DNA of 64,000 nucleotides from Agathobacter sp. (lineage in GTDB: Bacteria; Bacillota; Clostridia; Lachnospirales; Lachnospiraceae): positions 1 to 64,000 of the forward strand of contig JAGAOC010000034.1 of the NCBI GenBank assembly GCA_017623935.1, written 5' to 3'. Positions within the stretch are counted from its first letter, which is position 1; every line of letters begins with the position of its first letter. Positions 44,086 through 52,432 of this stretch are shown one piece after another. The notes below the pieces were generated by a model. The model had not been told where the DNA came from and made no database searches. It worked only from the letters and a program-made list of their open reading frames with translations. The translations under genes were made by a program, and so were the position numbers.

Positions 44086-44646
44086 TTATATACTATCATA
44101 TTTAATGTATCTTATGCAAGATAAAGCTTTTCCCGAGCAAAATACAATCTGCTTGCCATACGAACTTCCATCCCTTTTCAAAAAATCAGAAAGATTAATA
44201 CAATATTCTTGTGGTTTTAACTGTCCAAACCGCAACCTTGATGCAATATCAGCTACACTTCCATCTGCCGTCCCGCCAATGATAATATCATATTTCTGAT
44301 CAAAATTATGCTCTGTCAAACCTAGTTCTTCTGAAATATTTGTTGGAAGCCTATTCGACAGAATAAATTTTGCCCACTCTATGTCTTCATATTCAAATTG
44401 TCTATATATTAAAAGGGGATTATATTGATACTCAAAAGAAATGATTGCAGGAAAAAAATTTGTTCTTTTCCTTTTGCGAGTTTCACACTCTAAAGCTCGA
44501 TATGCCATATTTTTTGCCATTTCATAATCTGGCGTGGTATAAAATCCTCTGCCGAAATCTAAATATCTTTTGCTTCGGCTTAAATCTATACCATTCTTAC
44601 CAATATCAATCGCATAACTTGATATTGTTCCATGATATACTTTCAA
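44086..44646 (-). CDS. DUF3990 ADP-ribosyltransferase-like protein
   Basis: 186 residues. The N-terminus VYHGT (His5) and RYLDFGRGFYTTPDYEMAKNMA (Tyr36) match the DUF3990 family and resemble the H-Y part of PARP-like ADP-ribosyltransferases; the C-terminal QIVFCSGKALSCI is also a family feature. Start codon is TTG at 44646 with GGAG 8 nt upstream. DUF3990 proteins are frequent in gut anaerobes, commonly next to small DUF3791-type genes and thought to be toxin-like. Enzymatic activity here is unproven. The gene is AT-rich relative to its neighbours, suggesting acquisition. Confidence 0.82.
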   Translation of the reverse strand: MKVYHGTISSYAIDIGKNGIDLSRSKRYLDFGRGFYTTPDYEMAKNMAYRALECETRKRKRTNFFPAIISFEYQYNPLLIYRQFEYEDIEWAKFILSNRLPTNISEELGLTEHNFDQKYDIIIGGTADGSVADIASRLRFGQLKPQEYCINLSDFLKRDGSSYGKQIVFCSGKALSCIRYIKYDSI

Positions 44647-44773
44647 TAAATCAACTCCATTTATTTTTATATTATGCTAACACAAGTTTCGACAATTTAC
44701 AACACTTTTTTTCTAATATTAGGCAATTTTCCCGACTTGATTTTCTTCCTCAAATGCACTACCATATTTTTAA

Positions 44774-44802
44774 TTGTTATGTGTTTCATATTCACATACA
44801 TT
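44774..44802 (+). promoter_or_regulatory. Candidate promoter of apbE
   Basis: Plus-strand TTGTTA (44774-44779), 17-bp spacer, TACATT (44797-44802). The inverted repeat TATGTG-N9-CACATA lies across the spacer. Moderate match. Confidence 0.5.
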
Positions 44803-44831
44803 AAACTATTTTACAGAAAAGAGATTAATTA

Positions 44832-45875
44832 ATGAAATATAAGTTATCAAGACTTTATGCCCTCCTCCTATGTTCCTTGCTTCTCCTGGGACTTCTTCAA
44901 GGTTGTGGAACTCAAAAAGAAATATCAAAATCCGGCTTCTATTTTGACACGATTATCAAAATCCAGCTCTACGGAACCAGTGATGAAACCTATATTAATG
45001 AATGTTTCAAACTGGCAGAAAAGTATGAAAACCTATTCTCTAACACTATCGAAGATAGTGATGTGTCCCGCATCAATGAAAGTGCTGGAGAATTTGTAAC
45101 CGTTGATCCAGAGACAATTGCTTTGATCGAAACTGGGATTTCTTATGGAGAATTGAGCCAAGGAAAATTTGACATTACAATTGGAAATTTATCTGAATTA
45201 TGGAATATTTCTGAAATTGCAAAAAATACAAACAATTCCGACAATAAAGTAGATGCTTCTGTACTCCCTTCGGAAGAAGAGGTTCTTTCTCTCCTCTCCC
45301 ATGTTGATTACAAAAATATTGTCATTCAGAATGACCAGGTAAAATTAACCGATCCAGATGCCAAATTAGACCTTGGCGGAATCGCAAAAGGTTATATTGC
45401 AGATAAGATGAAAGAATATCTGACAGAAGCCGGAATCACCTCCGGTTTTATTAACCTAGGAGGTAATGTCCTGACTCTTGGTGAGAAGTCCAATGGTTCT
45501 GGCTATAACATTGGAATCCAGCGTCCTTTTTCCCAGACAGGAGAATCCATTGTCTCCGTTCAGGTCAAGGATATGTCCGTGGTCTCTTCCGGTGTATACG
45601 AACGCTATTATAGGATTGACGATACACTCTACCATCATATTTTAGACACCACTACAGGCTATCCTTACGAGAACGAACTTTACGAAGTAACCATTATCTC
45701 TAAGTCCTCCGTAGACGGTGACGCTTTAAGCACTACCTGTTTTGCCTTGGGACTGGAAAAAGGAATGGAACTGATCGAATCCCTTCCGGATACAGAAGCA
45801 ATCTTTATAACCAGTGATGAAGAGATCCATACTACTTCCGGAATTGGGGAAGAGATTGGGATTACTTATTACTAA
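44832..45875 (+). CDS. apbE: FAD:protein FMN transferase (ApbE), lipoprotein
   Basis: Attaches FMN covalently to Thr in target motifs such as SGAT of RnfD and RnfG; 347 residues. Signal peptide with lipobox ending at Cys25 (LLQGC). ApbE blocks: FYFDTIIKIQLYG, KLDLGGIAKGYIADKM, GFINLGGNVLTLG, and HHILDTTTGYPYEN with the VDGDALSTTCFALG magnesium/flavin region. AAAAGAGA is a weak ribosome site. Convergent with the rnf operon, whose RnfD and RnfG carry candidate acceptor sites. Confidence 0.95.
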   Translation: MKYKLSRLYALLLCSLLLLGLLQGCGTQKEISKSGFYFDTIIKIQLYGTSDETYINECFKLAEKYENLFSNTIEDSDVSRINESAGEFVTVDPETIALIETGISYGELSQGKFDITIGNLSELWNISEIAKNTNNSDNKVDASVLPSEEEVLSLLSHVDYKNIVIQNDQVKLTDPDAKLDLGGIAKGYIADKMKEYLTEAGITSGFINLGGNVLTLGEKSNGSGYNIGIQRPFSQTGESIVSVQVKDMSVVSSGVYERYYRIDDTLYHHILDTTTGYPYENELYEVTIISKSSVDGDALSTTCFALGLEKGMELIESLPDTEAIFITSDEEIHTTSGIGEEIGITYY

Positions 45876-45876
45876 T

Positions 45877-45919
45877 TTTTTATTCGATCGTCACCGACTC
45901 GGTCGCCACCGAATAAAAA
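45877..45919. terminator. Bidirectional terminator after apbE
   Basis: AT-rich arms TTTTTATTCG / CGAATAAAAA (45877-45886, 45910-45919) enclose a second hairpin ACCGA-C-TCGGT (45893-45903). T tracts occur on both strands. Confidence 0.75.
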
Positions 45920-45934
45920 CCTTTCTTCAAAATT

Positions 45935-45988
45935 ACAAAAAACGCCTCGACCACCATCGGATAAAACGATACGTGATCGAGGCGTTTT
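45935..45988. terminator. Bidirectional terminator after rnfB
   Basis: A 12-bp perfect stem AAAACGCCTCGA / TCGAGGCGTTTT (45939-45950, 45977-45988) encloses an inner ATCG / CGAT pairing. T-rich on both strands, serving rnfB and, as backup, apbE. Confidence 0.88.
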
Positions 45989-46003
45989 ACATATTCACTA
46001 TTC

Positions 46004-46795
46004 TTACATAATACACTTCTTCGGACACTTCTCAGCACAGATTCCGCAACCAGTACATTTATCCTGGTCGATGTGTGCGATGTTGTCTACTACGTGGATG
46101 GCATCAGATGGACAGTTCTTCTCGCAAAGATGACATCCGATACAGCCTACAGAGCAGGCATTCATAACATCTTTACCTTTATCCTGAGAACTGCATTTTA
46201 CCAAATGAGCAGCATCGTATGGAACTAATTCGATTAAGTGTTTTGGACAAGCAGCCACACATTTACCGCAGGCTTTACAAGCTTCTTTATCAACTACTGC
46301 GATACCATCAATGACATGGATAGCGTCGAATGGACAAGCCTTTACGCAAGTGCCATATCCTAAACATCCATAATTACAGGATTTTGGTCCGCCAGCTGGA
46401 ACAAAACTCATAGCTGTACAATCCTGTAAACCGGAATAATCATAATCTGTTTTAGCTTTCTCACAGGTTCCTGCACATTTAACGAAAGCAACTTGTTTAG
46501 CACCTTCTTCTGCAGCAACTCCCATGATCTCACCAATCTGAGCCGCAACTGGTGCTCCACCTACTGGACACTGATTAACTGGTGCTTCTCCATTGACAAT
46601 AGCAGCAGCCAGACCGGAACATCCGGCATAACCACAGCCACCACAGTTGTTACCAGGTAACACACCACAGATTGCTTCTTCTCTTTCATCTACTTCTACT
46701 TTGAACTTCTCTCCTGCGATTCCAAGGAAAAGTCCAAGAATGATACCTACGCAGCCAACTACTAAGCCGGCTACAATTATTGCTGTAAAATCCAT
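46004..46795 (-). CDS. rnfB: Rnf complex subunit B (ferredoxin-type iron-sulfur protein)
   Basis: Electron-entry subunit of the ferredoxin:NAD+ oxidoreductase; 263 residues. N-terminal membrane segment, then Cys-rich region (CGVLPGNNCGGCGYAGC), and several 4Fe-4S ferredoxin motifs (CLGYGTCVKACPFDAI, CKACGKCVAACPKHLI, CIGCHLCEKNCPSDAI, CTGCGICAEKCPKKCI). ATG at 46795 follows GGAGGG; a GTG 6 nt upstream overlaps that site. Last gene of rnfCDGEAB. Confidence 0.96.
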   Translation of the reverse strand: MDFTAIIVAGLVVGCVGIILGLFLGIAGEKFKVEVDEREEAICGVLPGNNCGGCGYAGCSGLAAAIVNGEAPVNQCPVGGAPVAAQIGEIMGVAAEEGAKQVAFVKCAGTCEKAKTDYDYSGLQDCTAMSFVPAGGPKSCNYGCLGYGTCVKACPFDAIHVIDGIAVVDKEACKACGKCVAACPKHLIELVPYDAAHLVKCSSQDKGKDVMNACSVGCIGCHLCEKNCPSDAIHVVDNIAHIDQDKCTGCGICAEKCPKKCIM

Positions 46796-46805
46796 ATGCA
46801 CCCTC

Positions 46806-47402
46806 CTAAATCATTCCTGAGAATCCCATGAAAGCAATTGACATCAGGCAGGCAGTTACTAAAACAATCGCTGTACCCTGAAATGTTCTTGGGATATCAT
46901 TGTATTCAATTTTCTCACGAATTCCTGCCATCAATACGATTGCAATAAAGAATCCTGCCGCAGTAGCAAATCCGTATACAACACCTTCTAAGATATTGTA
47001 ATCATATGTTACACAGTTCAATGCAACACCTAATACAGCACAGTTAGTGGTGATCAATGGTAAATATACACAAAGTGAATCATATAAGGATGGCATAGAT
47101 TTCTTCAAGAACATCTCAACGAACTGTACCAAAGATGCAATAACTAAAATGAAAACGATGGTCTTTAAATAAGTAAGATCAATTCCTTTGCTGATCAGGA
47201 AAGGATTGTTCAAAATGTACTTGTAGATCAGTCCTGTAATAAAGGATGAAATAGTAATAACGAAGATTACTGCTCCACCCATTCCAGCAGCTGTGTTTAC
47301 CTTTTTGGAAACACCCAGGAAAGGACAGATTCCCAAGAACTGGCTCAATACAACGTTATTTACGATGGCTGAGCCTACTGCAATAAGTATTAATTCTTTC
47401 AT
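46806..47402 (-). CDS. rnfA: Rnf complex subunit A
   Basis: Membrane subunit, 198 residues with about six segments. NNVVLSQFLGICPFLGVSKK and LPLITTNCAVLGVAL are the conserved iron-sulfur-bearing segments of RnfA. AAGGAGG precedes the ATG. Confidence 0.96.
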   Translation of the reverse strand: MKELILIAVGSAIVNNVVLSQFLGICPFLGVSKKVNTAAGMGGAVIFVITISSFITGLIYKYILNNPFLISKGIDLTYLKTIVFILVIASLVQFVEMFLKKSMPSLYDSLCVYLPLITTNCAVLGVALNCVTYDYNILEGVVYGFATAAGFFIAIVLMAGIREKIEYNDIPRTFQGTAIVLVTACLMSIAFMGFSGMI

Positions 47403-47415
47403 TTTCTGTTCCTCC

Positions 47416-48156
47416 TTAATTCTGTGGCTTCTCAGCAGTTACATCTGCTTTTGGTTCTTCAACAGCTACTGCTTTTCCAGTACAGCTTGCAGACATACCA
47501 CAATTTGCACAGTCTCCTGAAATACATCCGGATGGTTTAGCCAGTGGAGTTCCTCTGTTCTCCATCTTCTTACGGACAATGTTCATTCCTGCAACTAAGA
47601 ATGCCAGTACAAGGAATGCTCCAGGAGCCATAATGAAAATAGTAATTGGTGTAAATCCGATATTTACAAGAACAGGCTGGTCAAAGATAGTTCCTGCTCC
47701 TAAGATCTCACGGATCAGACCGATAATGGTAAGACCACAGGTAAATCCAAGTCCCATACCAATACCATCAAAAATAGAAGGAATTGGAGGATTCTTAGAT
47801 GCATAGCTTTCTGCACGGCCTAAGATAATACAGTTAACAACGATAAGTGGAATATAAACACCTAACGCATTGGACAAACTTTGCAGGTATGCTTTCATTA
47901 AGAATTCTACCACAGTTACTAAGGACGCTACGATTACGATGTATGCAGGCATACGAACTTTATCCGGGATCACTTTACGGAATAAAGAGATCAAAAGGTT
48001 TGAACAAATCAATACTACAGTAGTAGAAAGTCCCATTCCCAGTCCGTTAATTGCAGAAGATGTTACTGCAAGAGTCGGACACATACCCAGCATTAAGACA
48101 AAAGTAGGGTTCTCTTTAATGATACCGTTATATAAACGTTCTACGTTCTTGTTCAT
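47416..48156 (-). CDS. rnfE: Rnf complex subunit E
   Basis: Membrane subunit related to RnfA; 246 residues. Contains NPTFVLMLGMCPTLAVTSSA and IPLIVVNCIILGRAE. A Cys-rich C-terminal tail (CISGDCANCGMSASCTGKA) extends beyond the usual RnfE and could bind metal. Overlaps the rnfG stop by 1 bp. Confidence 0.95.
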   Translation of the reverse strand: MNKNVERLYNGIIKENPTFVLMLGMCPTLAVTSSAINGLGMGLSTTVVLICSNLLISLFRKVIPDKVRMPAYIVIVASLVTVVEFLMKAYLQSLSNALGVYIPLIVVNCIILGRAESYASKNPPIPSIFDGIGMGLGFTCGLTIIGLIREILGAGTIFDQPVLVNIGFTPITIFIMAPGAFLVLAFLVAGMNIVRKKMENRGTPLAKPSGCISGDCANCGMSASCTGKAVAVEEPKADVTAEKPQN

Positions 48157-48761
48157 TACTGAGCACCTCCTAACGCATTGTTAAAATAGTAAATGGCAGC
48201 ATTACATCCATTTGCCATAGCTTTGGAGGTAATGGTAGAACCGGAAATGGTCTCAATCTCGTTATCCGCTGCCGGAGTTGTTTTCACAACTACGAATTCT
48301 TCTACTTTCTTATTCTGGAACTGGCTATAGAAAGATTCATCTTTTGCTTTCATACCAAGACCAGGTGTCTCTGAAATATCAGTAATAGAATATCCATTTA
48401 CGGTACCATCTGCTTTAATTCCAACAGAGAAAGTAATACTTCCCTGGCTTCCGTCTTTAGCTGTTACATTAATAACATAACCTAAAATATTACCACTGGC
48501 ATCTAATGCTTCTTCAACATCATCAATGGTATCACTGAATCCGCCCGCTGCCATTAATTCAGCAGCTTTATCAGCATCGAAATCTACTTCATTAAAGGAA
48601 GCTGCATCCTCAAATACTGCCTGAAAAGCTTCCTGCTTTGCTGCCAGATCTGCAGCATCGATTCGAGGCTTTGTGATTCCATACACCAGACCAAGGATCA
48701 GACCTAATACTAAGGTAAAAGCAGTTAAGACTAAAGCATCATGTATAATCTGTTTATTCAT
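48156..48761 (-). CDS. rnfG: Rnf complex subunit G (covalent FMN)
   Basis: Membrane-anchored flavoprotein, 201 residues. One N-terminal segment (LTAFTLVLGLILGLVYG), then an FMN-binding domain with the acceptor motif SGSTITSKA whose Thr receives FMN from ApbE. Overlaps the rnfD end by 8 bp; GGAGG precedes the ATG. Confidence 0.95.
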   Translation of the reverse strand: MNKQIIHDALVLTAFTLVLGLILGLVYGITKPRIDAADLAAKQEAFQAVFEDAASFNEVDFDADKAAELMAAGGFSDTIDDVEEALDASGNILGYVINVTAKDGSQGSITFSVGIKADGTVNGYSITDISETPGLGMKAKDESFYSQFQNKKVEEFVVVKTTPAADNEIETISGSTITSKAMANGCNAAIYYFNNALGGAQ

Positions 48762-49740
48762 GTTTCTTTGCCTCCTTTACTACTCCAAATGCTCTTGGCA
48801 CTGTTGCTTTTTCAATGATCGGTACAAGGATGTTGCTTAAGATGATGGCAAAAGAAACACCTTCTGCATTGGCACCGAAGCAACGGAATAATCCGGTCAG
48901 AACACCACAACAGATACCAAAGACGATCTGTCCTGCCGGTGTGATAGGGCTGGTAACATAATCAGTAGCCATAAAGAAGGCTCCTAACATAAGTCCACCA
49001 CCACAAAGCTGTGCTACCAGATAATTGGAATCAAATCCACCAGCACTGAAAAATCCACCTTCGCTGAAGATCATCATAAATACTGCAAAACTTACAATAT
49101 AAGATCCTGGGATTCTTAAATTGATAACACCAGCCAGGATCAGGATGATGGCACCAATGATAATTGCAACTGCAGAAGTCTCTCCGATTGTTCCTGCTGT
49201 ATTACCGATCAGCATATCAAAGGAATTCACTCCGTCCATTAATGCTACGCCTTCTGTTGCAGCATTATTCTTCATAAGTGCAAGAGGAGTTGCTCCTGAA
49301 TAAGTATCGCAGGCAAAATTGGTCATGTCTGCAGCAAAAGCAATAAGCAGGAAACATCTTGCGCCTAAAGCTGGGTTCATAAAGTTCTGTCCCAGACCAC
49401 CAAATAACATCTTAACGATGATAATTGCAAAAACACCACCGATCACTGCTTCCCAGATTGGAAGAGAAACCGGAAGGTTCAGTGCTAACAGTAAACCGGT
49501 TACTACTGCACTAAGATCACCGATCGTATTCTTTTTATGTACGATCTTATTAAAAATCCATTCAGAAACCACGCAGGTTCCAACTGTAACAAGTATTAAT
49601 AATAATGCTCTAAGGCCAAAATTATAGATTCCAAAGAAACTTGCAGGAAGCAGTGCTATGATAACCCATAACATGATCTTGCTTGTGGAATCTTTGGCAC
49701 GTACGTGTGGTGATGACGATACTTTATATAAATCACTCAC
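48754..49740 (-). CDS. rnfD: Rnf complex subunit D (covalent FMN)
   Basis: Ion-translocating membrane subunit, 328 residues, about nine segments. The ApbE acceptor motif DTYSGATPL is present. Start codon GTG at 49740 with GAGGTGG upstream. Typical pieces are FMNPALGARCFL, TDYVTSPITPAGQIVFG and LLALNLPVSLPIW. Confidence 0.95.
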   Translation of the reverse strand: MSDLYKVSSSPHVRAKDSTSKIMLWVIIALLPASFFGIYNFGLRALLLILVTVGTCVVSEWIFNKIVHKKNTIGDLSAVVTGLLLALNLPVSLPIWEAVIGGVFAIIIVKMLFGGLGQNFMNPALGARCFLLIAFAADMTNFACDTYSGATPLALMKNNAATEGVALMDGVNSFDMLIGNTAGTIGETSAVAIIIGAIILILAGVINLRIPGSYIVSFAVFMMIFSEGGFFSAGGFDSNYLVAQLCGGGLMLGAFFMATDYVTSPITPAGQIVFGICCGVLTGLFRCFGANAEGVSFAIILSNILVPIIEKATVPRAFGVVKEAKKHE

Positions 49741-49758
49741 TTTAATCCACCTCTTTCT

Positions 49759-51078
49759 CTATTTCTTTCTTTTCTCTGCCAGTGTCAGTTTCTTCATAGT
49801 CTTAACAGACTGTGCAACTGGTCTTCTGGAAGGACATACATAAGTACAGCTTCCACATTCAATACATTCCAATCCATGCCACTTCTCGAACTCTTCCATC
49901 AGTCCTAAGTTGCCGAATTTAGCAAGACGGGATGGAATCAGCTGCTCTGGACAAGCTTCTACACAACGTCCACAGTTGATACATGCAATTGGTTCAAAGG
50001 CAGATGCCTCATCCTTAGAAAGACATAACAGAGAGGATGTGGTCTTTGTAGTAGGAATATCCAAAGAGAAAATAGAAAATCCCATCATTGGACCACCAGA
50101 AACCAGTTTCTCTGGTTCTCCCTTTAATCCGCCGGCTGCTTCCACCAATTCCGCATAACTGGTTCCCATACTATAAAGGAAGTTAGAAGGATTGGTGATG
50201 CCTTCACCTGTAATAGTTGCTACACGCTTCATAACAGGGATTCCATTCTTAACTGCCTGGTAGACAGCGATCATGGTCTCTACGTTATCTACGATACATC
50301 CTGCATCTGCCGGAAGCATCTTAGAATTGATCGCTCTTCCTGTTACTGCAAAGATCAACTGACGCTCACCACCCTGAGGGTATTTGGTCATCAGTTCACA
50401 AACTTCCATACGTGGCTCATCTTTTACTAACTCTTTCATCTTAGCAATTGCTTCTGGTTTATTGTTCTCAATACCAAAAACACCTTTTGCATTTGGGAAA
50501 AGCTGTAAGATGATCTTCATACCAGCCACAAGTTCATCCGGATTCTCAACCATTCTTCTGTAATCGGCTGTTAAATACGGCTCACATTCTGCACAGTTTG
50601 CAATAATGTATTCAATCTTGTCTGGTTCCTTTGGAGAAAGTTTAACATGGGTAGGGAATCCTGCTCCACCCATACCAACAACTCCGGCTTCCTTTACTCG
50701 GTTAATGATGTCTTCTTTACTTAAAGAAGCTACATCTTCTACCGCCTGATAGGAAACCTCATTAAACTGTCCATCATTTTCAATTACGATGGAATTCACC
50801 ATATCACCTACTGCAACTCTTCGTTTCTCGATTGCTTTGACGGTACCTGATACGGATGAATAAATTGGCGAAGATACAAAGCCACCTGCTTCTGCGATCT
50901 TCTGCCCTTTCAAAACGCTATCGCCTACAGCGACGATCGGTGTAGCTGGTGCTCCAATATGCTGTGACATTGGATAGACCATCTCACCTTTGGGCAAAAC
51001 TTCTGTAATCGGCGAATCCATTGCAAGTTCTTTTCCTTCAAATGGATGAACGCCACCTTTAAATGTTTTTAAACCCAT
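49759..51078 (-). CDS. rnfC: Rnf complex subunit C
   Basis: NADH-binding iron-sulfur subunit; 439 residues. KTFKGGVHPFEGKE start, NADH/FMN loop GVVGMGGAGFPTHVKL and AECEPYLTADYR, then two 4Fe-4S motifs CINCGRCVEACP and CIECGSCTYVCP. First gene of the rnfCDGEAB operon, behind a promoter with an internal inverted repeat. Confidence 0.97.
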   Translation of the reverse strand: MGLKTFKGGVHPFEGKELAMDSPITEVLPKGEMVYPMSQHIGAPATPIVAVGDSVLKGQKIAEAGGFVSSPIYSSVSGTVKAIEKRRVAVGDMVNSIVIENDGQFNEVSYQAVEDVASLSKEDIINRVKEAGVVGMGGAGFPTHVKLSPKEPDKIEYIIANCAECEPYLTADYRRMVENPDELVAGMKIILQLFPNAKGVFGIENNKPEAIAKMKELVKDEPRMEVCELMTKYPQGGERQLIFAVTGRAINSKMLPADAGCIVDNVETMIAVYQAVKNGIPVMKRVATITGEGITNPSNFLYSMGTSYAELVEAAGGLKGEPEKLVSGGPMMGFSIFSLDIPTTKTTSSLLCLSKDEASAFEPIACINCGRCVEACPEQLIPSRLAKFGNLGLMEEFEKWHGLECIECGSCTYVCPSRRPVAQSVKTMKKLTLAEKRKK

Positions 51079-51145
51079 TTTCTGTGCCCCACTTTCTTTA
51101 TAATTTGCATAAAAAAATCAAATTTTTTCTAATCTTTATGTTCAT

Positions 51146-51173
51146 ATTATACCACTTTCTGACATAAGTGGAA
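51146..51173 (-). promoter_or_regulatory. Promoter of rnf operon with internal inverted repeat
   Basis: Minus-strand TTCCAC (51168-51173), 16-bp spacer, TATAAT (51146-51151). The inverted repeat CCACTT / AAGTGG (51152-51157, 51166-51171) occupies the spacer, a natural place for a repressor operator. Regulator unknown. Confidence 0.65.
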
Positions 51174-51208
51174 TAATTATTTTGTACTTTTTTCAATAAT
51201 TATTTTGT
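51172..51208. repeat. 14-bp direct repeat upstream of the exonuclease-like gene
   Basis: AATAATTATTTTGT occurs at 51172-51185 and 51195-51208, 23 bp apart start to start. It lies between the rnf promoter and the plus-strand gene at 51258. Confidence 0.75.
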
Positions 51209-51257
51209 GGTATGATGGAAACAGAGCAAAATTTTTACATTTTCAGGGGGATAAACA

Positions 51258-52391
51258 ATGATTCATGAATGTAAAGAGGAAATTTATTTTACAGGAGACA
51301 ACCTTTCCGACACACTGTTTGATGAATCTGCCGTTTTTTTCGACATTGAAACTACAGGATTTTCTCCTGTTCACTCTCAGATTTATCTGATCGGCTGTGC
51401 TTACCGGAAAGACAACCAGATCTGTGCAGAACAGTTCTTTGCGGAAAGCAAGGAGGAAGAGCCTTTGATCTTAGCCAGCTTCTTAGAATTACTATCTGGA
51501 TTTAAGACCTTGATCTCCTTTAATGGAATTGGCTTTGATATTCCTTTCTTAAAGGCAAAATGCGAGATCCATAAACAAGCGGATCCTTTTTCTGATATGA
51601 ACTGTATCGATATCTTTAAAGCAGTTTCTACCGTCAAGTTCTTACTGAAACTGGAAAATTACAAACAAAAGACCATTGAGGCATTTCTTGGCCTAAAACG
51701 AGAAGACCAATATTCCGGTGGAGAACTGATCAACGTATACGACCGATACACAAAAGATCCTAATAAAGAAGATCTTCGCCTGCTCCTTCTTCATAATTAT
51801 GAAGATATTATGGGGATGCCGGCTCTTCTACCAATCTTAAGCTATGTGGAGCTTTTTAAAGAGAATTACTCCGTTGAAGAAGCCAAGATCTGCGATTATC
51901 AGGGCTATGACGGCGTTACCCAGAAAGAACTCCTGATCTCCTTGAAGAATCACTATCCGGTTCCAAAACGTGTATCATATCAATATAAGGACTATTATCT
52001 GATCGCTAATGATTACAAGACAAGTATTCGTATTCCTATTTATGAAGGCGAACTGAAATACTTCTATTCAGATTATAAGAATTATTATTATCTTCCGGAA
52101 GAAGATATTGCCCTTCACAAAAGTGTTGCTTCTTATGTGGATAAAGGCTACCGGGAAAATGCCCGACCAGCTAATTGCTATAATCGGAAAACCGGGCAAT
52201 TTCTTCCTCAGTCCGAAGAGATCATGAATCCGATCTTCCATAAGGAATATAAAGATCCTATGAGTTATTTTGAACTAACGGAGGATTTCTGTCAGTCCGA
52301 TGTAATGTTGACCCGTTATGTTAACCACATTTTAAAATTAATGATGGCGCCAAAAAAATCAAAATCTACAAATAAAAGGGTTCGCAAATAG
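51258..52391 (+). CDS. Ribonuclease H-like DEDD exonuclease domain protein (YprB-like)
   Basis: 377 residues. DnaQ-like fold: Exo I VFFDIETTGFS (Asp, Glu), Exo II FNGIGFDIPFL (Asp), Exo III HNYEDIMGM (His, Asp). The C-terminal half (about 190-377) has no recognised motif and ends in a basic KKSKSTNKRVRK tail. Related to Bacillus YprB. Nuclease activity is inferred from intact motifs; the physiological substrate is unknown. AGGGGG precedes the ATG. Confidence 0.88.
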   Translation: MIHECKEEIYFTGDNLSDTLFDESAVFFDIETTGFSPVHSQIYLIGCAYRKDNQICAEQFFAESKEEEPLILASFLELLSGFKTLISFNGIGFDIPFLKAKCEIHKQADPFSDMNCIDIFKAVSTVKFLLKLENYKQKTIEAFLGLKREDQYSGGELINVYDRYTKDPNKEDLRLLLLHNYEDIMGMPALLPILSYVELFKENYSVEEAKICDYQGYDGVTQKELLISLKNHYPVPKRVSYQYKDYYLIANDYKTSIRIPIYEGELKYFYSDYKNYYYLPEEDIALHKSVASYVDKGYRENARPANCYNRKTGQFLPQSEEIMNPIFHKEYKDPMSYFELTEDFCQSDVMLTRYVNHILKLMMAPKKSKSTNKRVRK

Positions 52392-52403
52392 CTGCGAACC
52401 CTT
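52376..52403. terminator. Hairpin shared by exonuclease-like gene and cheR
   Basis: A perfect 11-bp stem AAGGGTTCGCA / TGCGAACCCTT with a 6-nt loop. The TAG stop of the plus-strand gene lies in the loop. On the minus strand it is followed by TTATTTG, so it mainly serves cheR. Confidence 0.75.
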
Positions 52404-52432
52404 AATCTTATGTATTGAACCATAAATTTATT

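Noticed and set aside
44445..44804. Plus-strand ORF of 119 residues before apbE
   Set aside because: Runs antisense to DUF3990 and through AT-rich intergenic DNA with no ribosome site or family resemblance.
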